From Cytophagales bacterium (GTDB lineage Bacteria > Bacteroidota > Bacteroidia > Cytophagales > Cytophagaceae): a stretch of DNA of 45,971 nucleotides. Each line of letters starts with the position of its first letter. Within the stretch, counting starts at the first letter, position 1. Location: NCBI GenBank assembly GCA_013297765.1, contig JAAFID010000008.1, positions 1-45,971 of the forward strand. Reading direction: 5' to 3'. Positions 27,265 through 34,903 of the stretch are shown one piece after another. The notes beneath the pieces were generated by a model, which saw only the letters and a list, made by a program, of their open reading frames with translations, did no database searches and was not told the origin of the DNA. The translations under genes were made by a program, and so were the position numbers.

Positions 27265-27909
27265 ATGGAGATACAAATTATTTTAAGCATCGTCTTTTGT
27301 TACTTATTGGGATCTATACCTACAGCGGTATGGTACGGTAGGTTATTTCACGGAGTAGATGTAAGAGAATATGGGTCTGGCAATGCAGGTGCTACCAATA
27401 CCTTAAGAACACTGGGCAAGCAAGCTGGTGTCATTGTAATGATATTAGATGTATTGAAAGGCTGGGCAGCAACCTATAGTGCCACTTATTTGGTCATATC
27501 GGGTGCTATTCCCGAGCAACATTTGATGATATATAAAATTGGATTCGGAATAATTTCTGTTGTGGGGCATATATTTCCCATTTTTGCTAGGTTCAAGGGT
27601 GGTAAAGGGATTGCTTGTTTGTTAGGTATGATATTGGCCATTAACCTTGAAGTAGCATTGATTTGCGTAGGGGTATTCTCCATAGTTTTTCTACTTTCCA
27701 AATATGTTTCGCTAGGCTCTATGTTGGCAACACTGGCTTTTCCAGTGATTATTTTACTCTTCCCTCGTTTCAATGATGGGGGGCCACTGGTTATTGTGTT
27801 TGGGTTTGCTATTTTTTCTATTGTAGTACTTACACACCAAAAAAACATCATCAGACTGATTAATGGTGAAGAAAGTAAAGTAAGGCTAGGTAAAAAGGAC
27901 AAAAAGTAA
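27265..27909 (+). CDS. plsY: Glycerol-3-phosphate acyltransferase PlsY
   Basis: 214-residue integral membrane enzyme that transfers an acyl group from acyl-phosphate to glycerol 3-phosphate, the first step of phospholipid synthesis. The three conserved cytoplasmic motifs are present: LLGSIPTAVWYGRL, then EYGSGNAGATNTLRTLGK, and ARFKGGKGIACLLG near residue 113, followed by YVSLGSML. Five hydrophobic helices. It stands alone after the giant gene, with a hairpin terminator at 28003-28035. Confidence 0.97.
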   Translation: MEIQIILSIVFCYLLGSIPTAVWYGRLFHGVDVREYGSGNAGATNTLRTLGKQAGVIVMILDVLKGWAATYSATYLVISGAIPEQHLMIYKIGFGIISVVGHIFPIFARFKGGKGIACLLGMILAINLEVALICVGVFSIVFLLSKYVSLGSMLATLAFPVIILLFPRFNDGGPLVIVFGFAIFSIVVLTHQKNIIRLINGEESKVRLGKKDKK

Positions 27910-28002
27910 AATACCAAAAACGCAGTTAAATTTTTTTATACTAGTTTTATCTGCAATGGTCTTTTAAAAAAAATCTATCGTAAACAGGTAATAAAAAACA
28001 AG

Positions 28003-28035
28003 AGAGCGTGTATATATAAAATATGTACACGCTCT
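28003..28035. terminator. Terminator downstream of plsY, possibly bidirectional
   Basis: 10-bp stem AGAGCGTGTA (28003-28012) with TACACGCTCT (28026-28035). T-rich sequence follows on both strands, stronger on the minus strand. Confidence 0.75.
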
Positions 28036-28380
28036 TTCTTGTTTGGGGTTAAACACTTTTAATCTTTATTCATTAAGGGTATGGTCAAATATAGTATTTG
28101 AGTTCATCACCGCTAAATTTCTTTCTTCTAAAAGTCAATTTATTGCTAAATATATCCACCTAGAAATCTTAAAAATTATAGCCTGTGACTAATTGTAAAA
28201 ATAATTAAATGGCTAATAAATAATAGCTTGACTTTTTAATAAATTATAGGTTGTTCATGCTATTGACTAATTGAGGTTTTGGATGCAAAGAAATGTGATT
28301 TCTTAATAGGTGTGCTTTATGGCTAAATTTAGATGTACTTGTTTGTCGCAATTAGATGCCATAATAGATATATAAAAGTA

Positions 28381-28411
28381 GAGGCGAGCACCTCGTATAG
28401 GTACTCGCCTC
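28381..28411 (-). terminator. Terminator of the T9SS type A cargo gene
   Basis: 12-base arms GAGGCGAGCACC (28381-28392) and GGTACTCGCCTC (28400-28411) with one mismatch that is a G-U wobble in the minus-strand transcript. A T-rich stretch follows on that strand. It lies 60 bases beyond the stop. Confidence 0.75.
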
Positions 28412-28470
28412 TGTAGTTTAAAAAATATGCAGATAAAAAAACTGCCTTTGTTTGGCCTATCGGCCATTCC

Positions 28471-30330
28471 TTATTTTACTACTAATTTCACAGTTTTTAC
28501 AGTAGTACCAGTTACCGCTCTAGCGATGTAGATACCTTTTACCAATTGTGAAGCGTTCAACTCAGTTTTGATAGTACCAGCACTTACAAAATTGTTTACC
28601 AATTCTGCAACTACGTTACCTTTCATATCCATGATAGAAAGATTCAAGTTACCAGCGTTAGCTATATAAGTAGAGATAAATGCAGATTCAGCAACTGGAT
28701 TTGGCGATACAGTCATTACCAAGTTGGTTTCAGAAGCATCGTTAGTACCAACTTCACCGTTAAGATACATTTTCAATTTAGGATGCTCGAAAGAAGCACC
28801 AGTTAAATAAGCAGCACCTTCTGTTAACGAATAATCTACGTTTGCAAAGCTAATTCCTGCAATAGAACCTTTGGCATCGCCAGTATATAAACCAGATTTA
28901 AAAGGTATAGTAGTCGCCGATGTATCATTTCCAGTAGCACCAGTGACACCAGTTGCAGGACCAGCAACTATCCAAGTTTTAATTCCCCAACCTGTTAAAC
29001 CTGTTGGAATATTAGAAGTAGCGAATTTAGAACTTCCAGAACCGTATCCAAAAATTGAATTTCTAATTGTGATAGAATCTGCATCAGCTTTTGTTTGAAC
29101 CGAAGGAGTAATATCAGACTTAGGATGATTCAAATTTAATTGAACAGTATATCCAGTTACTATAGAATTAAATACAGAAGAGCCATTGTTTGTTCTCATT
29201 AAAACACCAGCACCAAATCTAGTAGCAGCAGTAGCATTTAAAGAAGCGGTAGCAGTTCCTCCAGCAGGGATTGCACCCACCATAGTTATGTTAGAAAAAG
29301 TTACGTTTGTAACAGGATTAGGATTGTTAATACCTGGTACTACTTGACTTGTACCACCAAGACCAGTATTATTGTCAAGTTCCATACCATTAGAAGCTGC
29401 CGTTCCAGTCAATTCAAATACTGCTGGGTGCTTTACAGCAAGTGCAAATTGAACTTTACCTCTGTAACCCTCGTCACAATCAAAATCATCATCAGTACCA
29501 GCAAAAGCAATTAAATATTTGTGCATAGTAGTACCGCCAAACCATTCGAATGAATCATCTTGAGAATAAGAAACTTGTATGTAATCGGCTTTAGTTCCAG
29601 AACCGCAACCTGCAAGTGTAAGACCATTTATTTCAGAGTTTGATATACCAGATGGGTTATTTCCAGCAAATTCAATTCGTACATATTTTAAAATTCCTGA
29701 ACTATGCATATCGTCAGGAGATGCACCTCCGCCATACACAGCAGTAGTAATGCCTGGCAACGCTTCATATTGACGGCTTCCAGCAGGTATATTTAATTTT
29801 GCTTTACCAATAAGTAAAATGCCACCCCAATCTCCACGATTACGAGTTGGAGCTTCTCCAGCCATTACTGGTGCTTCTCCAGAAGTAAAAATAATTGGTT
29901 TTTCTGCTGTCCCTACTGCTTCTAATTTAGCTTCTTTGGTAATCAATAAAGTACCTTTATCAGCGGCAGCTAAACCTGCTTTACCACGTATTACTGTACC
30001 TTCTTGTATTTTTAAAGTACCTGACATTACCTCAACTAAACCTGACAATTCATAATATTTATCATTAGTCCAGTTGATTACTTGGCCAGCACCTGGATCT
30101 AACTTTCCAGTGATTGCTACTTTAGTAGGGTTGGCTGGCAAACCTGCTGGTGCTACATAACCCGCATCGCCTGGATATTTGGTCACTGCTGGTGTCCAGT
30201 TTGCCCAAGGCTTAGACCAATCAGTAGTGCCAAATGCACCCCTATAATCTACTTTGTCGAAAAATTCTTGAGCTGATACACTTGCACTAAGTGCCATAGC
30301 TGCTAAAAATAATTTGTAATTTCTTTTCAT
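28471..30330 (-). CDS. Secreted protein with T9SS type A sorting domain
   Basis: About 619 residues from the ATG at 30330 (MKRNYKLFLAAMALSASVSA-Q), preferred to the ATG at 30354 because it starts a standard signal peptide. The mature body repeats short strands and has GDWGGILLIGKAKLN, DDSFEWFGGT, and an Asp-rich FAGTDDDFDCDEGYRGKVQF, suggesting a right-handed beta-helix-like secreted protein. The last ~75 residues are a type A T9SS sorting domain: VSPNPVAESAFIS, LSIMDMKGNVV, LNASQLVKGIYIARAV and VKLVVK. It is thus exported across the outer membrane. It forms a pair with the TonB-dependent receptor gene upstream and has TTAACA repeats like those before the receptor. Function unknown; phosphate scavenging is inferred from the repeats. 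Confidence 0.85.
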   Translation of the reverse strand: MKRNYKLFLAAMALSASVSAQEFFDKVDYRGAFGTTDWSKPWANWTPAVTKYPGDAGYVAPAGLPANPTKVAITGKLDPGAGQVINWTNDKYYELSGLVEVMSGTLKIQEGTVIRGKAGLAAADKGTLLITKEAKLEAVGTAEKPIIFTSGEAPVMAGEAPTRNRGDWGGILLIGKAKLNIPAGSRQYEALPGITTAVYGGGASPDDMHSSGILKYVRIEFAGNNPSGISNSEINGLTLAGCGSGTKADYIQVSYSQDDSFEWFGGTTMHKYLIAFAGTDDDFDCDEGYRGKVQFALAVKHPAVFELTGTAASNGMELDNNTGLGGTSQVVPGINNPNPVTNVTFSNITMVGAIPAGGTATASLNATAATRFGAGVLMRTNNGSSVFNSIVTGYTVQLNLNHPKSDITPSVQTKADADSITIRNSIFGYGSGSSKFATSNIPTGLTGWGIKTWIVAGPATGVTGATGNDTSATTIPFKSGLYTGDAKGSIAGISFANVDYSLTEGAAYLTGASFEHPKLKMYLNGEVGTNDASETNLVMTVSPNPVAESAFISTYIANAGNLNLSIMDMKGNVVAELVNNFVSAGTIKTELNASQLVKGIYIARAVTGTTVKTVKLVVK

Positions 30331-30353
30331 AATTGATAGTTTAATATTTTGCA

Positions 30354-30410
30354 CAAATATAAATAGCCCAATGTTATCGCAATGTTAAGGTAGGTTAAGC
30401 AATTGTTAAG
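30354..30410 (-). promoter_or_regulatory. Pho-box-like direct repeats and -7 element before the T9SS cargo gene
   Basis: On the plus strand GTTAT/GTTAAG elements start at 30373, 30384, 30394 and 30405, i.e. steps of 11, 10 and 11 bases. On the transcribed (minus) strand this reads TTAACA, TTAACC, TTAACA and ATAACA. The -7-like TATATTTG occupies 30354-30361, one helical turn downstream, 24 bases before the ATG. The layout matches response-regulator (PhoB/PhoP-type) activation from just upstream of the promoter. Confidence 0.7.
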
Positions 30411-30428
30411 TTTTGAATTTTTCAAAAT

Positions 30429-30468
30429 AAAAATGGGTTCAAATCGCATGCGATTTGAACCCATTTTT
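30429..30468 (-). terminator. 40-bp palindromic terminator between the receptor and cargo genes
   Basis: Bases 30429-30448 are perfectly complementary to 30449-30468 with no loop base excluded (core GGGTTCAAATCGCATG). On the minus strand a T-run (TTTTTATTTTG) follows. It ends the transcript of the TonB-dependent receptor gene 16 bases after its stop, so the cargo gene relies on its own promoter. Confidence 0.88.
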
Positions 30469-30483
30469 TAAATATTGAGTAAC

Positions 30484-33333
30484 TTAAAAAGTATATCCTA
30501 AAGAGAAATTACTAGTCCAGCCAAATAGGTATTTGAAAGTTTCTACATCTCTATCTTTATCATATTTACCATTATTATTCAAATCTTGATAGAAAACTAA
30601 TGGTTGCGATTTAGCAAGTAAATCGCCTAGTACAGCTCTGACGGTTAGTTTTTTGAAAAACTTTTTAGAAACAGAAAAGTCAAGTACGGTACGAGAATTT
30701 TCATAAATCAAAAATTGAGATTCATTGGCTACAAATGCAATTCTACGTCCTATTCTATTTACCGCCAATGTTACATCAAATCCTTTTTCTAGATTACTAT
30801 ATTGTATTCCACCATTTAATATATATGGCGATTGCCCTTGCAAAGGCCTAGTACCAAGTGTTGCAGCATCTGTTCCTTTTAAATCTACAGTGGACCTGAT
30901 TAAAGCATAATTTGTATACAATGTGAAATTTTCAAATATTTTAGCACCTATTAAGTTGTCAATTTTTTTCAAAGAACTTCTAAATTCAAGTTCAACACCA
31001 AAATTTTGTGCACTTTTAGCATTTACATAAGTAAATGCACGACCACTTGCATTGGGCTGTACACTAGATTCTACTGGACTAGTAAATTTTTTATAAAAAG
31101 GAGTGATGGAGAAAACTTGACCCTCGCCAGGAAATATTTCATATTTCAAATCAATATTATGTATTGTAGCTCTAGTTAAATCCTTGTTCCCAGTTATTAT
31201 TGCATTCAAATTAAAGTCTAGAAATGCAAGAGGAGCAAATTCTCTGAATTCAGGGCGAGAAAGTGTTTTGGAATAAGACAGCCTTAAATTTGATTTTTCA
31301 TTTATTGAATAAATTAAATTTGCAGAAGGCAAGGGATCTGTCCATGTTTTATTGATAGCTATTGGCTCGCCTAAATAGGAAGAATTTAGTTTTTGATTAA
31401 ACGATTCAATTCGAAGTCCCCAAATTAGTCGAAATTTATCATTAAATCTGTTATCAATCATCACAAAACCAGCATTTAGAGTAGATTTAGCCGTGTATCT
31501 GTCTTGTGGTGAAGTTGTTTCTTTCTGGTAAATTCTATCTTTTCTAATATTGTCGCTATTAAAAATAGTAGATGGGGAATTTTGAAAAATGTCATAATCG
31601 GAAAAGCTGTTTTCATTATATGCAAAAACATAATTACGGGCATTAAATACTCTATCTCTATATTGATGAAAGCCACCAATTTTTATTTCATTCTTCACTA
31701 GAAATATGAATGGAATGTTTAATGAATAAGATCCACTGTAAACATTTTCATTTAATGTAGAAGTAAATCGGCCAGAAGTTGATGGCGTAAAAGAAGCACT
31801 TTGCGTTTGTATTATGGCTTGAGATGGCATGAATTCATCAAAACCAGTAGGTTTGTCACTAGAATATAGCAATCTTTTATAGTCTGGAATATTTCTATCT
31901 ATTCTAGTATATCCTGCATTATATTTTAGTTTTATCTTACTATCTCCGAAAGAACTCTCTCCAATTAGTTGAGAAGAAAGCATTTTATTGTCCTGAAACC
32001 AAAACGAATAATCTTGTAGTTTGCTCGTTGATTGGCGTTCTTCAGCATATTTTACACCATTTCTTAGTATGGTTTGATCATCGGAATTGACAGTGTACAA
32101 ATTTTTAAGAGATATTTTATTGTTTAAACCTATTCTGTATGATAAGTTTAATATAGTACCACTGTTTATAGATGTTTTATAGGTATTTATGTTTAAAAAT
32201 TCACCATCTGTTTTTGTAGCATCATTGGTTTCCGATTTACCAAGAAGGGGATTATTGTTTGAGAATGGTGTAAATCTGAATCCTTTGCTATAGGTAGTAG
32301 AAAACAATATTCCGAGTGGATTACCTGCCAAATTTATCCTTCTTGAAAATCCTCCCTGTAAAGAATAATTTGGAGCAATTGATGCGACTCTTTTGGCTTC
32401 AAAATTATTATCAAATAATTTTGATTGAGCAACTAAAATATTAACATCCTTAGTTTTTAATGCAGTTTCGGTATTAAGAATTTCTGAGTTAGGAGCTTCG
32501 CCATTTCCTATAATACTTAACGAATTTTTTGTTGGGCTTTGGTAATACTCTTTAAAAGTAGTTAATGAGTGCGTACTTGCACCCACATTTAGGAAAAACG
32601 AATTTTCTTCGGGGATATCTTTGGTATTGATTTGAATAATTCCTCCTGCAAAGTCACCTGGCATATCTGGCGTTGCCGTTTTTGATATCATTAAATTATC
32701 TAAAAGATTGGCTGGAACAATATCAAACGAAAAAGCTTTTCTATCAGATTCTGTGCTCGGCATAGGTACACCGTTTAGCAAGGCCATATTGTATCTATCG
32801 TTTAGCCCTCTGATGATGGCAAATTTATTTTCTTGTATGCTGGCTCCACTTATTCTTTTTAACACATCGCTGGTAGACTTATCTGGCAATCTTCTAAACT
32901 GCTCCGCAGATATACCAGTAACCATCGCCACTGAATTTTTTTGTTGTATTAATAGGGCATTTACCGTCTCTCTCTTGGCCTCTGCCTGCACTACTACTTC
33001 GTTTAGTTGTTCGGCGGCTTCAGCTATTACGGCATTGGTGTAGGTAGTTTCTTTGTCTTTAACTTCTACACCGCTTATTTCTTCAGGGGTGTATCCCAAA
33101 TATTCTATTTTTAGTTTGTAGGTACCTGCGGGTACGGTGATAAAATAATTGCCATCAAGGTCAGTAACACCGCCAGTATTGGCACCTTCTACGGTAATGT
33201 TGGCACCGATTACGGTTTCGCCTGTGTTTTTATCTACTACTTTTCCTGCTATTTTTCCTTGGCCAAAAGTGGCTACTGCTGCTAGCAAACCTAATATAAG
33301 TGTTGCCGCAACTTTCATAAAATTTGTATTCAT
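30484..33333 (-). CDS. TonB-dependent outer-membrane receptor
   Basis: About 949 residues from the ATG at 33333 (alternative 33318); an upstream in-frame ATG at 33420 would put 29 hydrophilic residues before the signal peptide. Order: signal peptide (AATLILGLLAAVATFG), carboxypeptidase-like regulatory domain (GKVVDKNTGETVIGANI...GYTPEEISG) at about 26-110, plug domain (ISAEQFRRLPDKSTSDVL, then IRGLNDRYNMALLNGVPMPS) at about 130-245, and a 22-strand-type barrel ending in aromatic F (NFSLGYTF). It takes up an unknown ligand with TonB energy. No SusD partner is present, so this is not a classical glycan (Sus) locus. Three TTAACA repeats lie upstream. Confidence 0.95.
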   Translation of the reverse strand: MNTNFMKVAATLILGLLAAVATFGQGKIAGKVVDKNTGETVIGANITVEGANTGGVTDLDGNYFITVPAGTYKLKIEYLGYTPEEISGVEVKDKETTYTNAVIAEAAEQLNEVVVQAEAKRETVNALLIQQKNSVAMVTGISAEQFRRLPDKSTSDVLKRISGASIQENKFAIIRGLNDRYNMALLNGVPMPSTESDRKAFSFDIVPANLLDNLMISKTATPDMPGDFAGGIIQINTKDIPEENSFFLNVGASTHSLTTFKEYYQSPTKNSLSIIGNGEAPNSEILNTETALKTKDVNILVAQSKLFDNNFEAKRVASIAPNYSLQGGFSRRINLAGNPLGILFSTTYSKGFRFTPFSNNNPLLGKSETNDATKTDGEFLNINTYKTSINSGTILNLSYRIGLNNKISLKNLYTVNSDDQTILRNGVKYAEERQSTSKLQDYSFWFQDNKMLSSQLIGESSFGDSKIKLKYNAGYTRIDRNIPDYKRLLYSSDKPTGFDEFMPSQAIIQTQSASFTPSTSGRFTSTLNENVYSGSYSLNIPFIFLVKNEIKIGGFHQYRDRVFNARNYVFAYNENSFSDYDIFQNSPSTIFNSDNIRKDRIYQKETTSPQDRYTAKSTLNAGFVMIDNRFNDKFRLIWGLRIESFNQKLNSSYLGEPIAINKTWTDPLPSANLIYSINEKSNLRLSYSKTLSRPEFREFAPLAFLDFNLNAIITGNKDLTRATIHNIDLKYEIFPGEGQVFSITPFYKKFTSPVESSVQPNASGRAFTYVNAKSAQNFGVELEFRSSLKKIDNLIGAKIFENFTLYTNYALIRSTVDLKGTDAATLGTRPLQGQSPYILNGGIQYSNLEKGFDVTLAVNRIGRRIAFVANESQFLIYENSRTVLDFSVSKKFFKKLTVRAVLGDLLAKSQPLVFYQDLNNNGKYDKDRDVETFKYLFGWTSNFSLGYTF

Positions 33334-33432
33334 AAAATTGGTTAGTTTCTCGAAGAAATATGATTTGTTAAATCTGCATGGTTTAACAGTTACAAAATTA
33401 CTACATCCACTTTGTGGCATGCTAAAATGTAT

Positions 33433-33460
33433 GTTAAGGAATTGTTAAGCTAATGTTAAG
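33433..33460 (-). promoter_or_regulatory. Three 11-bp-spaced TTAACA repeats upstream of the receptor gene
   Basis: GTTAAG begins at 33433, 33444 and 33455 on the plus strand, exactly 11 bases apart; on the minus strand each reads CTTAACA/CTTAACAT. This is the same element as before the cargo gene. Possible -7 elements on the minus strand are TACATTTT at 33424-33431 (one mismatch) and TAATTTTG at 33393-33400, which is farther away. Confidence 0.65.
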
Positions 33461-33600
33461 AAATATTTTTAAAAATCAGATTTGATTTTTAAAGTACTGA
33501 TGGCTTGTTGGTTTTATAAATTGTCGAAAAAATGCCGTATTTTAGACATATTTCATTTTTTTTAACAATTAAAAAACACCCTTTCAGCCTTATTAAAACT

Positions 33601-33948
33601 ATGGCCAAGAAATCAAATACAGAGATTGGTCGCCAAGGCGAACTACAAGCCTTAGCTTTGCTAGTAAGTAAAGGGTATGAAATTCTAGAAACCAATTACC
33701 GTTACAAAAGAAGTGAAATAGATATTATTGCTAGTTGTAACAATACCATTGTATTTGTGGAGGTGAAATTTCGTAAGGGTATTTTTTTTGGTAATCCTGA
33801 AGAATTTGTGTCTGATGCACAAGCTGAAAGGGTACATGCCGCTGCTGAGCAGTATATTTTTGATAAAAATTGGAATCGCAACATTCGATTCGACATCGTA
33901 GCCATCATCGCTGGTAGCGAGGTGTTACATATTGAAGATGCTTTTTAA
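33601..33948 (+). CDS. YraN/UPF0102 family protein
   Basis: 115 residues from the ATG at 33601 (MAKKSNTEIGRQGE), a start that matches the family; the frame extends to an upstream ATG at 33532 with an unlikely hydrophobic leader. Seen: GRQGELQALALLVSKGYEIL, NYRYKRSEIDIIAS and VFVEVKFRKG, the D...ExK core of a PD-(D/E)XK nuclease-like fold. The family is conserved in bacteria and its physiological role is poorly defined. It is divergent from the TonB receptor. Confidence 0.92.
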   Translation: MAKKSNTEIGRQGELQALALLVSKGYEILETNYRYKRSEIDIIASCNNTIVFVEVKFRKGIFFGNPEEFVSDAQAERVHAAAEQYIFDKNWNRNIRFDIVAIIAGSEVLHIEDAF

Positions 33949-33955
33949 AAATGGC

Positions 33956-34405
33956 TTATCCTCGTAGTTTGTCTAGTAGTGCATTTAGTTGTTGTACTTC
34001 TTCTGTATTTAGATTTTCAAAAGTTTTCTCAAACTCGTATAGTTTTTTGTCTATTTTTTCCAGCAGTTCTAATCCTTTTGTATTAATTACTATATCTGCT
34101 GCTCGCTTATCGTAAACAGATATAGTGCGATCTAATAGGTCTTTGATACGCAAGCGTTCTACGATTCTTGAAGCGTCTGACATTTTATCTAATACCCTTT
34201 CTCTAATCAAGTTTACAGTTGCTCCTTTAGGATATTGCCCTCTTATAATGCGTAGCACGTTGTATTGCTGAGGAGTAAGATCGTATTTTGCAAAAAATAC
34301 TTTTGCCCTTCCTTCTAGCCAAGAGGCTGTATAGGTTAAATTTACAATGCCTTTGCTATATTCGTTTTGAAATTGTTTTTGCTTTATTTCATCTTCTAAT
34401 CTCAT
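33956..34405 (-). CDS. MarR family transcriptional regulator
   Basis: 149 residues, typical length. Winged helix-turn-helix body: LTPQQYNVLRIIRGQYPKG, then DKMSDASRIVERLRIKDLLDRT and the wing SVYDKRAADIVINTKGLELLEKI. N- and C-terminal helices form the dimer interface. It is divergent from gldC, and two inverted repeats with the same 8-9-8 geometry lie between the two starts, suggesting it represses itself and gldC. No cysteine is present, so a thiol-switch OhrR mechanism is not supported; a small ligand or other signal is more likely. Confidence 0.9.
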   Translation of the reverse strand: MRLEDEIKQKQFQNEYSKGIVNLTYTASWLEGRAKVFFAKYDLTPQQYNVLRIIRGQYPKGATVNLIRERVLDKMSDASRIVERLRIKDLLDRTISVYDKRAADIVINTKGLELLEKIDKKLYEFEKTFENLNTEEVQQLNALLDKLRG

Positions 34406-34439
34406 GTATTTGGTTTTTAATTTTTTAAAAAATATTTCC

Positions 34440-34489
34440 TTTGATGGGTTAAACTACCATCAAAATATCAAATTTACTACCTTTGATAT
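34440..34489. promoter_or_regulatory. Two adjacent inverted repeats in the marR-gldC intergenic region
   Basis: Site 1: TTTGATGG (34440-34447) and CCATCAAA (34457-34464). Site 2: ATATCAAA (34465-34472) and TTTGATAT (34482-34489). Both have perfect 8-bp arms and 9-base spacers, and they abut each other. The geometry fits MarR dimer binding. Confidence 0.7.
34478..34485 (+). promoter_or_regulatory. Candidate -7 promoter element for gldC
   Basis: TACCTTTG matches TAnnTTTG, lies within the second inverted repeat and is 18 bases before the gldC ATG. A regulator bound there would cover the promoter, so repression is the expected effect. Confidence 0.6.
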
Positions 34490-34503
34490 TACAACTATTT
34501 ATT

Positions 34504-34845
34504 ATGAGAACATCAAATATAGAATTAAGCATTGCATTAGACAACGCCAACATCCCCGAATCTATTGTTTGGAATGCGAGCGACAGCCCTACAGGCAAGC
34601 CCGAATCTACCAAAGCAATGGCATTAGCCCTTTGGGACGATAAAAATCAGACCACCATGAAAATTGATTTATGGACTAAGGACATGCCAGTGGATGAAAT
34701 GAAATTATTTTATATCGAGGCTATTGGCGGTATGTCGGAAACCCTCTTGTCAGCTACTGGCGATGAGTTGATGTACCACGAATTGAAAAATGTATGCGAG
34801 AAGTTAATGCAACATTTGAACAACGAATTACAAAAAAATAATTGA
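34504..34845 (+). CDS. gldC: Gliding motility protein GldC
   Basis: 113 residues from the ATG at 34504. The sequence fits the GldC family: RTSNIELSIALDNANIPESI, WNASDSPTGKPESTKAMALALWDD, MKIDLWTKDMPVDEMKLFY and TGDELMYHELKNVC. GldC is a small cytoplasmic protein of the Bacteroidota gliding machinery, contributing to efficient gliding in Flavobacterium johnsoniae; its molecular role is not well defined. Its usual gldB neighbour is not seen in the window. It is divergent from a MarR regulator. Confidence 0.88.
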   Translation: MRTSNIELSIALDNANIPESIVWNASDSPTGKPESTKAMALALWDDKNQTTMKIDLWTKDMPVDEMKLFYIEAIGGMSETLLSATGDELMYHELKNVCEKLMQHLNNELQKNN

Positions 34846-34852
34846 AAGAATA

Positions 34853-34878
34853 AAAGCCCTCGACTATGCGAGGGCTTT
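34853..34878. terminator. Convergent terminator between gldC and the methyltransferase
   Basis: 10-bp perfect stem AAAGCCCTCG (34853-34862) and CGAGGGCTTT (34869-34878) with a 6-base loop; the T-run is better on the minus strand. A second small palindrome TACCCCAGGGGTA follows directly (34878-34890). Confidence 0.8.
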
Positions 34879-34903
34879 ACCCCAGGGGTAAGGGTGATAA
34901 ATG

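Larger units (their letters stand above)
27910..28470. other. Convergent intergenic region of 561 bp
   Basis: Lies between plsY (plus) and the T9SS cargo gene (minus). It holds two terminators (28003-28035 and 28381-28411) and a minor 7-bp hairpin AAGAAAT/ATTTCTT at 28288-28304. The central 340 bases are AT-rich, with no convincing coding frame or RNA gene seen. Confidence 0.55.

Noticed and set aside
27486-27917. Antisense open frame opposite plsY
   Set aside because: Fully within the conserved plsY frame and without family likeness.
30429-30468. tRNA T-arm-like sequence GGGTTCAAATC
   Set aside because: It is half of a perfect 40-bp palindrome followed by a T-run; no acceptor or anticodon stem surrounds it, so it is a terminator.
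30484-33333. SusC/SusD-type glycan utilisation locus
   Set aside because: No SusD or glycoside hydrolase gene follows; the partner is a T9SS cargo protein, and repeats point to other control.
33956-34845. OhrR/Ohr peroxide-resistance pair
   Set aside because: The divergent MarR arrangement suggested it, but the neighbour is GldC, not an OsmC/Ohr protein, and the regulator has no cysteine.
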